From Rhodobacter sp. CACIA14H1 (lineage in GTDB: Bacteria > Pseudomonadota > Alphaproteobacteria > Rhodobacterales > Rhodobacteraceae): a stretch of DNA of 62,696 nucleotides. Below the pieces are notes generated by a model that saw only the letters and a program-made list of their open reading frames with translations, had not been told where the DNA came from and made no database searches. Positions 15,265-24,392 of this stretch are shown here, in pieces (within the stretch, counting starts at the first letter, position 1; each line of letters starts with the position of its first letter). A program made the translations under genes and the position numbers. The stretch is from assembly GCA_000500915.1 (NCBI GenBank), contig AYNO01000002.1, forward strand, positions 1-62,696, read 5' to 3'.

Positions 15265-17271
15265 TCAGGAATGTGCGACCCGCGGGCGGCCCGAGGCGGT
15301 GGCGGTCACCGTCGCCTCGATGAACATCGCGCGGCCCTCCACTTCGGCCTCGCGCAGATCGCGCGTCACGCGGACCTGCACCTCTTCCGCCCCGGCCTGC
15401 TGCGCCCGCACCGTCGCCTCGGCCACCAGCGCGGCCTCCAGCGCGGCCAGCGCCGCGTCGCGGTCGGCAAAGGCCTGCAACCCGTCGGCCAGATGCGCCA
15501 CGAACCGGCCTTCGGCGGGACTGGTGACAAGGCCGCTGACGCGCTGGCTCACCTGTCCGACCACGGCGCCGATGGCATTGGCCACGCCAGCATGGTCCGG
15601 CAGCACCATCCGGCAGCCCAGCCTTTCGCCCACCGCGCCGTAATAGGACGGGGCGGATGCGCCCAGACCGATCACCGGCACGCCCAGACGCGCCGATACC
15701 TCGACGATCCCGCGATGCTGCGACAGGCCCGCCGCCATCAGCGGGTGCCGGGCCAGCGCCTCGGGCGACTCGCCTTCAAAGGCGCGCTCCTCGGCAAAGG
15801 CCGCCTCCAGCAGGCAATCCACCGTCTGCCGCGTCAGCTGGTCCACGATCGCCTGCGCCAGCGTCGGGGCATCCGGCGCGAAGCGTTCGCCCCGCCCGTT
15901 CCGCCGCCGCGCCAGCAGGCGCACGGCCTTTTCCGCCGCCGCCCCGTCCCATGCCGCCAGCCGACCCAGCACATGGCTGGCATCCGACGGGGTCACGCCC
16001 GACACCATCACCAGCCCCCGCGCCACCAGCCGCTCCAGCGCCGCCACCTCCAGCCGCGAGGTCAGCACCTGCTGCACCGGCATGGGTTGCGCCAGCCGCC
16101 CCAGCACCGCCATGTCGCGCGGGCCAAGGCCGCCCGCATTCCCGCCCATCGGGATGGCAAAGCGCCCGTCGAATTCCCCCACCGCCTCGGAGGACAGCCA
16201 GCGGTCCAGCGCGGCATGGACCATCGCGCCATGCTCCACCGCCAGCAGGGATACCGGCACCAGACGGCGCGGGCCAAGGCGCAGCCCGCCGTCCAGCCCT
16301 TCGGTGACAAGATGCGCCTCGCTGTCGCCGCCAAGGCCCGTGGTCCGCATCGCCACCGCCTCGACCATGGTGCGGAAACCGCCCACCCTAGCGCCCTGCG
16401 GGTCGATCTCGGGCAACCCGTCGCGCAGCAGGGCCACATCGGTCGTCGTCCCGCCGATATCCGACACAAGCGCATCCTTCTCGCCGGTCAGCCACCGCGC
16501 CCCCACGATGCTGGCGGCAGGGCCGGAAAGGATCGTCTCGATCGGCCGCTCCCGCACCATCGCGGCGGAAATCAGCGCCCCGTCCCCGCGCACCACCATC
16601 AGCGGCGCATCGATGCCCACCGCCGCCAGATGCCGCTCGCAGGCCGCGACCAGCCGGTCGATCATCCCGATGAGCCGCGCGTTCAGCACCGCCGTCAGCG
16701 CCCGCTTCGGCCCGTTCAGATTGGCCGACAGCTCGTGCGAACAGGTGACGGGCCGTCCCGTCACGCGGCGGATGACATCGCGCACCGCCACCTCATGCGC
16801 GGGGTTGCGCGTGGCGAAACTGGCGGCGACGGCAAAGCCCATCACCTGATCGGCCAACCCCGCCACCTGTGCCTCCAGCGCGGCAAGGTCCAGGGGCGCG
16901 GCCTCGGTCCCCGCATGGGTATGCCCACCCGCCAGCCGGATCACCGGATCGCCCTTCAGCGCCTCCACCAGACCGCCACGGTCCAGATCGGCATCGGAAA
17001 ACCCGATGAAGACCAGCGCGACGCGGCCCCCCTGCCCTTCGACCAGCGCATTGGTGGCCAGCGTCGTGGACAGCGACACGAGTGATACCTGCGACGGCGA
17101 CACCCCCGCCTGCGCCAGCGCGGCATCCACCGCACGGCCCACGCCCAGCGCCAGATCACCCCGCGTCGTCAGCGATTTGGCCGACCCGATCACCCGCGTC
17201 GCCGCTTCGTCCACGATCACGGCATCGGTATAGGTGCCGCCGGTATCCACGCCCAGAAAATACGCCATCAT
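15265..17271 (-). CDS. hydantoinase/oxoprolinase family protein (HyuA-like)
   Basis: A 668-residue protein of the ATP-grasp-free ASKHA-type hydantoinase A/oxoprolinase family. Seen: FLGVDTGGTYTDAV phosphate-binding motif at residues 5-18, STTLATNALVEGQGG, the central GPAASIVGARWL and SDIGGTTTDVALL motif, and a C-terminal GLGASAPSYYGAVGERLG. Family members hydrolyse hydantoins, 5-oxoproline or carboxylate acetone with ATP. No hyuB partner is adjacent, so the substrate is open; the protein belongs to a shorter group that often occurs alone. Two ATGs are adjacent (17271, 17268). Confidence 0.85.
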   Translation of the reverse strand: MMAYFLGVDTGGTYTDAVIVDEAATRVIGSAKSLTTRGDLALGVGRAVDAALAQAGVSPSQVSLVSLSTTLATNALVEGQGGRVALVFIGFSDADLDRGGLVEALKGDPVIRLAGGHTHAGTEAAPLDLAALEAQVAGLADQVMGFAVAASFATRNPAHEVAVRDVIRRVTGRPVTCSHELSANLNGPKRALTAVLNARLIGMIDRLVAACERHLAAVGIDAPLMVVRGDGALISAAMVRERPIETILSGPAASIVGARWLTGEKDALVSDIGGTTTDVALLRDGLPEIDPQGARVGGFRTMVEAVAMRTTGLGGDSEAHLVTEGLDGGLRLGPRRLVPVSLLAVEHGAMVHAALDRWLSSEAVGEFDGRFAIPMGGNAGGLGPRDMAVLGRLAQPMPVQQVLTSRLEVAALERLVARGLVMVSGVTPSDASHVLGRLAAWDGAAAEKAVRLLARRRNGRGERFAPDAPTLAQAIVDQLTRQTVDCLLEAAFAEERAFEGESPEALARHPLMAAGLSQHRGIVEVSARLGVPVIGLGASAPSYYGAVGERLGCRMVLPDHAGVANAIGAVVGQVSQRVSGLVTSPAEGRFVAHLADGLQAFADRDAALAALEAALVAEATVRAQQAGAEEVQVRVTRDLREAEVEGRAMFIEATVTATASGRPRVAHS

Positions 17272-17356
17272 CCCGCCTGTCAGGGTTCACTGGCCTGCCA
17301 CCTAATGCGCGGCGGAGGGAAGATCAGCCCCGAACACGACGCATCCGTGTCGCCAA

Positions 17357-17468
17357 GCGGTTTCTGACGCAGAAACCGCACCGGAATTTGACGCAAATTC
17401 CGGCGGCCCGTCCGGCAAGACCCGATTTCTGCGCCAGAAATCGGCGCGGAATTTGCGTCAAATTCCGC
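17357..17468. repeat. array of four 23-nt hairpins at the 3' end of rpoN
   Basis: Four hairpins, each with a perfect 10-bp stem and 3-base loop: 17357-17379 (arm GCGGTTTCTG), 17381-17403 (CCGGAATTTG), 17422-17444 (CCGATTTCTG), 17446-17468 (GCGGAATTTG). The cores alternate: 1 and 3 share TTTCTG, 2 and 4 share GGAATTTG. The last hairpin contains the rpoN stop codon. The array separates rpoN from the downstream hyuA-like gene and probably ends or protects the rpoN mRNA. Confidence 0.85.
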
Positions 17469-18710
17469 GACCCCGCCGCCCCCCGCGCCGCCGCCGGTGC
17501 GCGGGCGGTATTCCCAACCCCTCGCGCCATTGCGCCACCGTCCGCCGCGCCACGCCCCCGCCCAGCGCATCCGCCAGCGCCGCATCCGATAGGGGCCGCG
17601 CCGCATTCTCGCCCGCCACCAGATCGGCCAGCCGCGCCTTCATCGCCCCCGCCGCCACGCCATCCGCCCCGACAGGACCGGAAAACAGCGCCCGCAGCCA
17701 CAGCGTCCCCTGCGGCGTGTCCACGGCCGTCCCCGCCACCACGCGGCTGACCGTGCTTTCATGCAGGTCCAGCGCCCCGGCCACCTCGGCCATCGTCATC
17801 GGCACAAGGGCGCCCACCCCCGCTCCAGCACCGCCTCCTGCCGCCGCAGCACCTCCTGCCCCACGCGCAACAGGGTGGCATTCCGCGCCTCGACCAGCCG
17901 CAGCAGGGCCCGCGCCGCGCCCTGCCCCTCGCCCCGCCCCTCGCGCACCGACAGCGACGGCAGCGACGACCGGTTCAGCGAAACCTCCCAGCCCCGCTCC
18001 CCCCGCCGCGCCACGAGGTCCGGCTCGCGCACAGGCGCGGCAAAGGCGCCGAACTGCGCCCCCGGCTTCGGGTCGAAGCGGCGCAGTACCCGCACCGCCT
18101 CGGCCACCTCGGCCTCGGTCACGCCAAGTCCCCGCGCCACCCGCGCCAGATCCCCCGCCGCCACCGCCTTCAACTCGCCGATCACCCCGGTCAGCACCGG
18201 CGTCAGCACCCCTTCCGCCTCGGCCTGCAGGCGCAGGCATTCCGCCAGCGACCGCGCGAACAGCCCCGCCGGTTCGATACGCTGCAGCTTGGCCAGCACC
18301 GCCTCCACCGCCCCGGCCGGAACGCGCAATTCCGCCGCCACCGCCGCGACCGTGACCCCCAGCCAGCCCGAAGGCTCCAGCCCGACAGCCAGCGCCTCCG
18401 CCACCCGCGCCTCCTCCGCCGTCAGCCGCAGCCCCGCCACCGCCGTGGCGACATGCGCCATCAGGCTCGGCCCGGCCGAGGCGACCCGCTCCACCGCCCC
18501 GCCGTCCCGCAGCACCCCGTCCCATCGCGGCAGCCAGTCCCCGACCGGCGCAGGACCAAGCTGCAGCGCCGGCGTCTCGGCCGCCTGCTCCTCCAGATAG
18601 CGCGTCAGACCCGCCGCATCCGCCCGCAACAGCCGGATGGACGCCTGCAACCCCAGCGAAAGTTGCAACCGCTGGGTCGCCGTGACCTTTATGCCCTGCC
18701 GCGAAACCAT
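17458..18710 (-). pseudogene. rpoN: rpoN, RNA polymerase sigma-54 factor (one frameshift)
   Basis: Sigma-54 split over two frames. Frame one (18710 to about 17810) gives region I and the core-binding domain (QRLQLSLGLQASIRLL, FDPKPGAQFG, RQEAVLERGW) and then stops at 17796. The next frame continues without loss as PMTMAEVAGALDLHESTVSRVVAGT, including the helix-turn-helix and the RpoN box ARRTVAQWRE, and ends at 17458. One missing base near 17808-17813 (minus-strand GCGCCC, probably GCGGCCC) restores a 417-residue protein. Because everything else is conserved, a sequencing error is more likely than true loss. Region I is less Gln-rich than usual. Confidence 0.85.
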
Positions 18711-18833
18711 GCCGCACCCTAGGCCCGCAGCCCCGCCCCGGGCAAGCACCACCGGCAAACCGCCAAGGACACACCGCCCCCTCGCCTTTCCGCGCCCGAC
18801 GGCATAGGGTCCGGCCCGAAAGGACCGGACCCC

Positions 18834-21017
18834 ATGCAGGACCCTCTCCCCCTCGTTCAGGACATCGTGCTGGTCGGCGGCGGCCATGCCCATGCGCTGG
18901 TCCTGCGCATGTGGGCGATGGACCCGCTGCCGGGCATCCGGCTGACCGTCATCAACCCCGCCCCCGCCGCGCCCTATACCGGTATGCTCCCCGGCCTGAT
19001 CGCAGGCCATTACCGGCAGGACGAGATCATGATCGACCTCGTCCGCCTTGCCCGCTTCGCAGGGGCGCGGATCATCCTCGACCGCGCCACGGGCATAGAC
19101 ACCGGGGCGAAACGCATCCACCTCGCCGGCCGCCCCCCGCTGCGCTACGACATCGCCTCGGTCGATATCGGCATCGGCTCCGGCCTGCCCGCCCTTCCGG
19201 GCTTCGCCGAACACGCCGCCGCCGCCAAACCGCTCGGCGACTATGCCCGCCGCTGGGATGCCTTCCTGACGCAGGCCCCCGCCGCCCCCCGCATCACCAT
19301 CATCGGCGCAGGCATCGGCGGTGTCGAACTCGCGCTGGCCTCGGCCCACCGCCTGCGGGCCACGGGGCGCGACCCGCAGGTCACGCTGCTGGACCGTGCA
19401 TCGACGCCCCTGCCGAACATCGGCCCCCGTGCCCGCGCCACGCTGCTGGACCGGCTGTCCCGCGACGGCATCGCGCTGCGCACGGGCACCACCGCCACGG
19501 CCATCGGCGCGGCCGGTGTCACGCTCTCCGACGGGACCACCCTGCCCTCCGACTTCACCCTGTCCACCGCAGGCACCACCCCGCAGCCATGGCTGGCGGA
19601 AACCGGCCTCGCCACGCATGACGGCTTCCTCGCCGTCTCGGACAGGCTGCAGACCTCCGACCCGCAGATCTTCGCCGCAGGCGACTGCGCCCACCTCACC
19701 CATGCCCCGCGCCCCAAGGCGGGCGTCTATGCCGTCCGCGCCGCCCCCGTCCTGCTGCACAACCTCAGGGCCGCGGCGACGGGCCGCCCCCTGCAATCCT
19801 TCCACCCCCAGCGCGACTACCTCAAACTCGTCTCCCTCGGCACCAAGGAAGCCGTGGCCGACAAGTTCGGCCTCCGCTCCGGCGGCGCATGGCTCTGGCG
19901 GCTGAAGGACCGGATCGACCGCGCCTTCATGGCGAAATTCGCCGATTACCCCGCCATGCCCCGCCACCTCCCCGATCCCGCGCCGACGGGACTGGCAGAA
20001 GCCATGGGCGACAAACCCCTCTGCGGCGGCTGCGGCGCCAAGGTCGGCCCCGCCGCCCTTTCCGACGCGCTGAAGTCGCTGGCGAAACCGTCCCGCCCGG
20101 ATGTCCTGTCCGGCCCGGGCGATGACGCGGCCATCCTGCGCCACGGGCAGGGCACGCAGGTCATCACCACCGACCACCTCCGCGCCACCTGCGCCGACCC
20201 GCGCCTCATGGCCCGCATCACCGCCATCCACGCCCTCGGCGACATCTGGGCCATGGGCGCCCGCCCGCAGGCCGCGCTAGCCCAGATCACCCTGCCGCGA
20301 CTCTCCGCCACCCTGCAAGCCGACATGCTGGCCGAGATCATGGAGGAAGCCGCCGCCATCTTCCGCGCCGACGGGGCCGACATCGTCGGCGGCCACACGA
20401 CCATGGGCGCGGAACTGACCATCGGCTTCACCCTCACCGGCCTGACGGACCATCCCGTGACCAAGGCAGGCGCCAGACCGGGCGACGCGCTGATCCTGAC
20501 GAAACCCCTCGGCTCCGGCACGATCATGGCCGCCGACATGGCACTGGCCCGCATCCGGGGCGAAACGCTGGGCGACCATGTCGCCGCCGCCTATGCCAGC
20601 ATGTCCCGCCCGCAGGGCAGCGCCGCCCGCCTACTCGCGGCCCATGCAACCGCCATGACCGACGTGACGGGCTTCGGCCTCGCGGGCCACCTTCTGGAGA
20701 TGCTCGAAGCCTCCGGCATGGCCGCCACCATCGACCTCGCCGCCCTCCCCCTGCTGCCCGGCGCCGAAACCCTCGCCGCACAGGGCGTGGCCTCCTCCAT
20801 CGCCGCCGCCAACCGCGCCGCTACCGACTGGCGCCTCACCGCGCCCCCCTCGCCGCGCAGGGACCTCCTCTTCGACCCCCAGACCGCAGGCCCCCTCCTC
20901 GCCGCGATCCCCGCCGAACAGGCGGCGCGGACGCTGGCCGCCCTCCACGCCACGGGCGAACCCGCCACGATCATCGGCCACATCACCGCAGGCACACCGC
21001 ACCTGACGGCCCGCTGA
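18834..21017 (+). CDS. selD: SelD, selenide-water dikinase fused to NADH-dehydrogenase-like flavoprotein
   Basis: A 727-residue two-domain protein. Residues 1-370 form a pyridine-nucleotide-disulphide oxidoreductase of the Ndh type (VLVGGGHAHALVL, ITIIGAGIGGVELALASAHRL, IFAAGDCAHL). Residues about 390-727 are SelD, which makes selenophosphate from selenide and ATP: CGGCGAKVG (catalytic Cys, not Sec, at 400), GPGDDAAIL, VGGHTTMGAELTIG, and DVTGFGLAGHLLEM. The oxidoreductase may deliver reduced selenium. AAAGGA precedes the ATG. It is convergent with mnmH, which uses selenophosphate. Such fusions are known in proteobacteria. Confidence 0.95.
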   Translation: MQDPLPLVQDIVLVGGGHAHALVLRMWAMDPLPGIRLTVINPAPAAPYTGMLPGLIAGHYRQDEIMIDLVRLARFAGARIILDRATGIDTGAKRIHLAGRPPLRYDIASVDIGIGSGLPALPGFAEHAAAAKPLGDYARRWDAFLTQAPAAPRITIIGAGIGGVELALASAHRLRATGRDPQVTLLDRASTPLPNIGPRARATLLDRLSRDGIALRTGTTATAIGAAGVTLSDGTTLPSDFTLSTAGTTPQPWLAETGLATHDGFLAVSDRLQTSDPQIFAAGDCAHLTHAPRPKAGVYAVRAAPVLLHNLRAAATGRPLQSFHPQRDYLKLVSLGTKEAVADKFGLRSGGAWLWRLKDRIDRAFMAKFADYPAMPRHLPDPAPTGLAEAMGDKPLCGGCGAKVGPAALSDALKSLAKPSRPDVLSGPGDDAAILRHGQGTQVITTDHLRATCADPRLMARITAIHALGDIWAMGARPQAALAQITLPRLSATLQADMLAEIMEEAAAIFRADGADIVGGHTTMGAELTIGFTLTGLTDHPVTKAGARPGDALILTKPLGSGTIMAADMALARIRGETLGDHVAAAYASMSRPQGSAARLLAAHATAMTDVTGFGLAGHLLEMLEASGMAATIDLAALPLLPGAETLAAQGVASSIAAANRAATDWRLTAPPSPRRDLLFDPQTAGPLLAAIPAEQAARTLAALHATGEPATIIGHITAGTPHLTAR

Positions 21018-21066
21018 CCCCTGCCTCCGCCCGCCATTTTCCGTCTCCAAATATCCCGCGGGGGCC

Positions 21067-21155
21067 GCGGGGGTGCGAAACCCCCGCCACTGAGCCAAGC
21101 GGCGGCACGCCGCGCAGGCGAGGCAAAGGGATCGCGCCGCCCGCCCCGGGCGGCG
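21067..21155. terminator. two GC hairpins between selD and mnmH
   Basis: Hairpin one: GCGGGGGT (21067-21074) with ACCCCCGC (21080-21087), loop 5. Hairpin two: CGCCGCCCG (21135-21143) with CGGGCGGCG (21147-21155), loop 3, just 7 bp after the mnmH stop. No T-runs follow, so they are probably rho-assisted or mRNA-stabilising ends for the two convergent genes. Confidence 0.5.
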
Positions 21156-21162
21156 CTCCGCT

Positions 21163-22203
21163 TCACAGGCCGGCAACCACGCCCGCGATCCGGTCGGCCA
21201 GCGCGGCGGGGTCGTCCAGACCCTCCGCCGCCACCTCGATGAAAGGCACCTCCATCCGCGCCCGGTGCTTGCCATAGCGCGGGTCGTAATGGTGTTCCAT
21301 CAACCCCTCGGCCAGTTCGGCAAACCGCCCCGCCGCCACCATCGCCCGCCATTCCGCGATCCGCTCCTTCGGATGGGCCAGCGCCAGCGATGCCACCACC
21401 GCATCCAGCCGCGCCACATCCGCCACCAGATCGCCATAGGCCCGCAGCAGATAGGCCGCCCGCGCCGCCCGCGGCACCGCGACCGCCACGCGGGGCGCGG
21501 CCACCATCGCCCGCCACAGCTTCGGCGGCAGGCGGCAATCGCCCACCTTGGCGCTCTCGGCCTCCACCACCACCACGCGCGACGGGTCCAGCCGCGCCAG
21601 CGCCAGCGCCAGCCGCCCCTCGAAAGCCTTCTGGCTGGGCTGCTCGCCCATGGACCCGAACAGCGACCCCCGATGGTTCGCCAGCCCTTCAAGGTCCAGC
21701 ACCTGCACCCCCCGCGCCGGCAGCAGGTTCAGCACCTCGGTCTTGCCCGACCCGGTATTCCCGTCCAGCACCACCAGCCGGAACGGAAACGGATCGTTGT
21801 ACAGCGCATCCACCACCAGCCGCCGCCACGACTTGTAGCCGCCCTGCACCACCTCCACCCGCCAGCCGATCTGCGCCAGGATCGACGCGAACGACCCCGA
21901 CCGCTGCCCCCCGCGCCAGCAATAGACCAGGGGCCGCCACCCCCCCGGCTTGTCGGCCAAAGGCCCCTCCAGATGCGCCGCCGCATTCTTCGCCACCAGC
22001 GCCGCGCCGATCTTGCGGGCCGAAAAGGGGCTGACCTGCTTGTAGATCGTCCCCACCCGCGCCCGTTCGGCATCATCCAGCACCGGCAGCGATATCGCCC
22101 CGGGCATGTGGTCCTCGGCCCATTCCGCAGGGGCCCGCACATCGATGATGTCATCGAAATCCAGCGCCAGCACATCCGCCAGCGACGTCAGCACGACCGC
22201 CAT
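21163..22203 (-). CDS. mnmH: MnmH (SelU), tRNA 2-selenouridine synthase
   Basis: A 346-residue enzyme that replaces sulphur of 2-thiouridine at tRNA position 34 with selenium, via a geranylated intermediate, using selenophosphate from SelD. Seen: N-terminal rhodanese domain with active-site YCWRGGQRS (Cys95) and a preceding IIDVRAPAEW, then a P-loop LDGNTGSGKT at 146-155. It starts directly where argE ends (no gap), so the two are probably co-transcribed, although functionally unrelated. It is convergent with selD. Confidence 0.95.
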   Translation of the reverse strand: MAVVLTSLADVLALDFDDIIDVRAPAEWAEDHMPGAISLPVLDDAERARVGTIYKQVSPFSARKIGAALVAKNAAAHLEGPLADKPGGWRPLVYCWRGGQRSGSFASILAQIGWRVEVVQGGYKSWRRLVVDALYNDPFPFRLVVLDGNTGSGKTEVLNLLPARGVQVLDLEGLANHRGSLFGSMGEQPSQKAFEGRLALALARLDPSRVVVVEAESAKVGDCRLPPKLWRAMVAAPRVAVAVPRAARAAYLLRAYGDLVADVARLDAVVASLALAHPKERIAEWRAMVAAGRFAELAEGLMEHHYDPRYGKHRARMEVPFIEVAAEGLDDPAALADRIAGVVAGL

Positions 22204-23373
22204 TCAGAACCCCGCCTCGCACCGCGCCACCAGCGCCTCCAGCATCGCCCCGCAGCGCGCCATCTGCTCCACGCTCACATATTCGTCCGGCTTGTGCCCC
22301 TGCGCCATCGATCCCGGCCCGCAAATCACGGTGGGTATCCCCAGCCGCGCATCGAACAGCCCGCCCTCGGTGCCGAAGGCCACCTTGATCGTCCCGTTCG
22401 CCCCCGTCAGCCCCTTGACGAAATTCACCACCCCCGCATCCGACGGCGTCCCCAGCCCGGGATAATCCCACAACCGTTCGATCCGGATCTCCGCCTCCGG
22501 GAACTCCGCCCGCAGCGGCGCCACCACCGCCTCGCAGCCCGCGCGGACCTCCTCGATCAGCCCCGCCACATCCTCCCCGGCCAAGGAGCGTATCTCCCAA
22601 TCCGCCACCGCCTGATTGGGCACGATGTTCACCTGCACCCCGCCATTCAGCTTCCCCACATGCAGCGTCGTGTAGGGCACGTCGTAATCCCCGTCCCGCA
22701 TCCCCCCGGCCGCCACCCGCGCCTGCACCCCGCGCAGCACGCCCACGAAATCCGCCGCCAGATGCAGCGCGTTCAGCGCCAGAGGCGCCAGCGCCGAATG
22801 CCCCTCGCGCCCCGTGCAGGTCGCCCGCAAGGCCACCTTCCCCTTGTGCCCCGTCGCCACGGCCATCCCCGTCGGCTCCCCCACGATGCACATCCTCGGC
22901 CGCACCGGCGCCCCTTCCAGCATCGTGACCAGCGACCGCACCCCCATGCAGCCCACCTCCTCGTCATAGGACAGGGCCAGATGCAGCGGCACCCGCAGCT
23001 CCCGCCGCGCCGCGCCCAGGACGGCAGCCAGCGCACAGGCGACAAACCCCTTCATATCCGCCGTCCCGCGACCGTAATAGCGCCCCGCCGCCTCGGTCAG
23101 CTGGAACGGAGGATGGGTCCAGGCCTGCCCCTCCACCGGCACCACGTCGGTATGCCCCGACAGCATCACCCCGCCCACGCCCGCAGGCCCGACCGTCGCG
23201 TAAAGATTGGCCTTCCCGCCTGTGGCATCGGGGATCAGCACCGCCTCCACCCCCGCCTTCGCCAGCAGCCCCGCCACCCAGTCCATCAGCGCCCTGTTGG
23301 GCCGGTCGCTCACCGTGTCAAAGGCAACCAGCCGCTCCAGTATCGCCCGCGCATCCATTCCAAGGCCCTCCAT
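22204..23373 (-). CDS. argE: ArgE, acetylornithine deacetylase
   Basis: M20-family zinc peptidase-like deacetylase of 389 aa; in arginine synthesis it releases ornithine from N-acetylornithine. Seen: SGHTDVVPVEGQAW (first metal His-x-Asp), GRGTADMKGFVACAL, SYDEEVGCMGVRSL (catalytic Glu pair), VGEPTGMAVATGHKG and CGPGSMAQGHKPDEYV (last metal His). The ATG at 23373 is chosen because it gives the family N-terminus; an ATG at 23358 is also possible. Other M20 deacylases are similar, so specificity is inferred. Confidence 0.88.
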   Translation of the reverse strand: MEGLGMDARAILERLVAFDTVSDRPNRALMDWVAGLLAKAGVEAVLIPDATGGKANLYATVGPAGVGGVMLSGHTDVVPVEGQAWTHPPFQLTEAAGRYYGRGTADMKGFVACALAAVLGAARRELRVPLHLALSYDEEVGCMGVRSLVTMLEGAPVRPRMCIVGEPTGMAVATGHKGKVALRATCTGREGHSALAPLALNALHLAADFVGVLRGVQARVAAGGMRDGDYDVPYTTLHVGKLNGGVQVNIVPNQAVADWEIRSLAGEDVAGLIEEVRAGCEAVVAPLRAEFPEAEIRIERLWDYPGLGTPSDAGVVNFVKGLTGANGTIKVAFGTEGGLFDARLGIPTVICGPGSMAQGHKPDEYVSVEQMARCGAMLEALVARCEAGF

Positions 23374-23496
23374 GACCGCGCCACCCTTAACGCCAAAGGG
23401 GACAGACCGCAAAGGCGCGTGAAGCACGCCCCCGCCCCTTCCCACCGGCAGTCCCAAGATGCAAAGGTCAGGGTCACAGCCACAGAAGCGAATCCC

Positions 23497-24138
23497 ATGC
23501 GCCCCCTGCCTGCCGCCGCCCTCCTTCTCCTCCTCGCTTTGCCCGCACAGGCACAGGACGCGCCCCCCGCCCCCCGCGACGGCGGCGCGGTGGCGCAACT
23601 CCTGCAGGCCCACGCGCTCTTCGACCTCGGCCTGTCGCGCAAGGACCCGCTCGCCACCCTGTCTGCCGCCCGCCTCGCCTCTGGCATCACCGCCACCGAC
23701 AGCGACCGCGTGCCGGAACCGGCAGGCGAACCCGTCCCCGCCACCTATCCGACGCCGGATGTCATGTTCACCGCCGCCAAGGCACAGGCCAGGGAAGACG
23801 ACCTCGCCACCGACCTCGCCGCCCGCACCATGGCCGAAGTCACCCGCACCCCCACCCTGACCGTGATCCGCTCCGCCCGCGGCATCGCCGCAGGCGGAAC
23901 GCAGGTCTGGACCATCCCCTTCTTCGCCGCCACGCTGGCCGAGGTGGGGCTTCTGGGCGACGGCAAGGCAAATCTCGACCTCAGCGTTGCGACGGCTGAC
24001 GGGACACCCATCTGCATCGACACCGCCCCCGCCGACCGTGCGCTCTGCACCTTCTCCACACCGGAAAATGCCAGCCTCACCGTCACCGTGACGAACCGCA
24101 GCGAAACCGCCGCGACCTACAGCCTGCTCACCAACTAA
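23497..24138 (+). CDS. exported protein of unknown function
   Basis: A 213-residue protein with a signal peptide ending LALPAQAQ-D. The rest is Ala-rich with a beta-rich C-terminal domain (TQVWTIPFFAATLAEVGLLGDGKANLDLSVATADG, ICIDTAPADRALCTF, LTVTVTNRSETAATYSLLTN; cited in parts) containing two cysteines and a pattern reminiscent of pre-peptidase C-terminal domains. It is divergent from argE across 123 bp. No function can be assigned. Confidence 0.65.
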   Translation: MRPLPAAALLLLLALPAQAQDAPPAPRDGGAVAQLLQAHALFDLGLSRKDPLATLSAARLASGITATDSDRVPEPAGEPVPATYPTPDVMFTAAKAQAREDDLATDLAARTMAEVTRTPTLTVIRSARGIAAGGTQVWTIPFFAATLAEVGLLGDGKANLDLSVATADGTPICIDTAPADRALCTFSTPENASLTVTVTNRSETAATYSLLTN

Positions 24139-24214
24139 CCCGTTGAAAAATATGATTTGCTGCGCAGCGAAGACCGCAGCATTCCCGCACCCCTGCCGCG
24201 CCGCGGAACCGCCG

Positions 24215-24236
24215 CTTCATCTCGGCCCAAATACCC
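24215..24236 (+). repeat. 22-bp intergenic repeat, copy 1
   Basis: Identical over 22 bp to 31163-31184; it begins CTTCATCTCGG and ends CCAAATACCC. A related CTCCAAATATCCC occurs near 21050. It lies in the 254-bp non-coding stretch after the 23497-24138 gene. Probably a dispersed intergenic element. Confidence 0.7.
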
Positions 24237-24321
24237 TGACCCGCCCCCGCCCCCGGAACCCCGCCAGCGCACCGCGCCCCCTCTCCCCGTCGGGGGATAG
24301 GGCCGGGGTGAGGGGCCGCCC

Positions 24322-24355
24322 TCAAAAAGGAAAACGCCGCGCAGGATGCGCGGCG
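24322..24355 (-). terminator. rho-independent terminator after iolG-like gene
   Basis: On the minus strand CGCCGCGCA pairs with TGCGCGGCG (9-bp stem, 3-base loop, 24335-24355) followed by GTTTTCCTTTTTG. It lies 37 bp after the stop of the leftward dehydrogenase gene. Confidence 0.85.
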
Positions 24356-24392
24356 CCGATGGGCAGGGTCCACCCCGCCCTATCCCGCAGGA

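Noticed and set aside
17357-17468. CRISPR array
   Set aside because: The repeats are palindromic units with variable arms and short unequal spacing; no cas genes are in the window.
20022-20036. Possible selenocysteine codon in SelD
   Set aside because: The catalytic position is an ordinary TGC cysteine; no in-frame TGA is present.
21265-23496. Long plus-strand frame upstream of the exported-protein gene at 23497
   Set aside because: Opposite strand of mnmH and argE, His/Arg/Pro-rich; only the part from 23497 looks like a real protein with a signal peptide.
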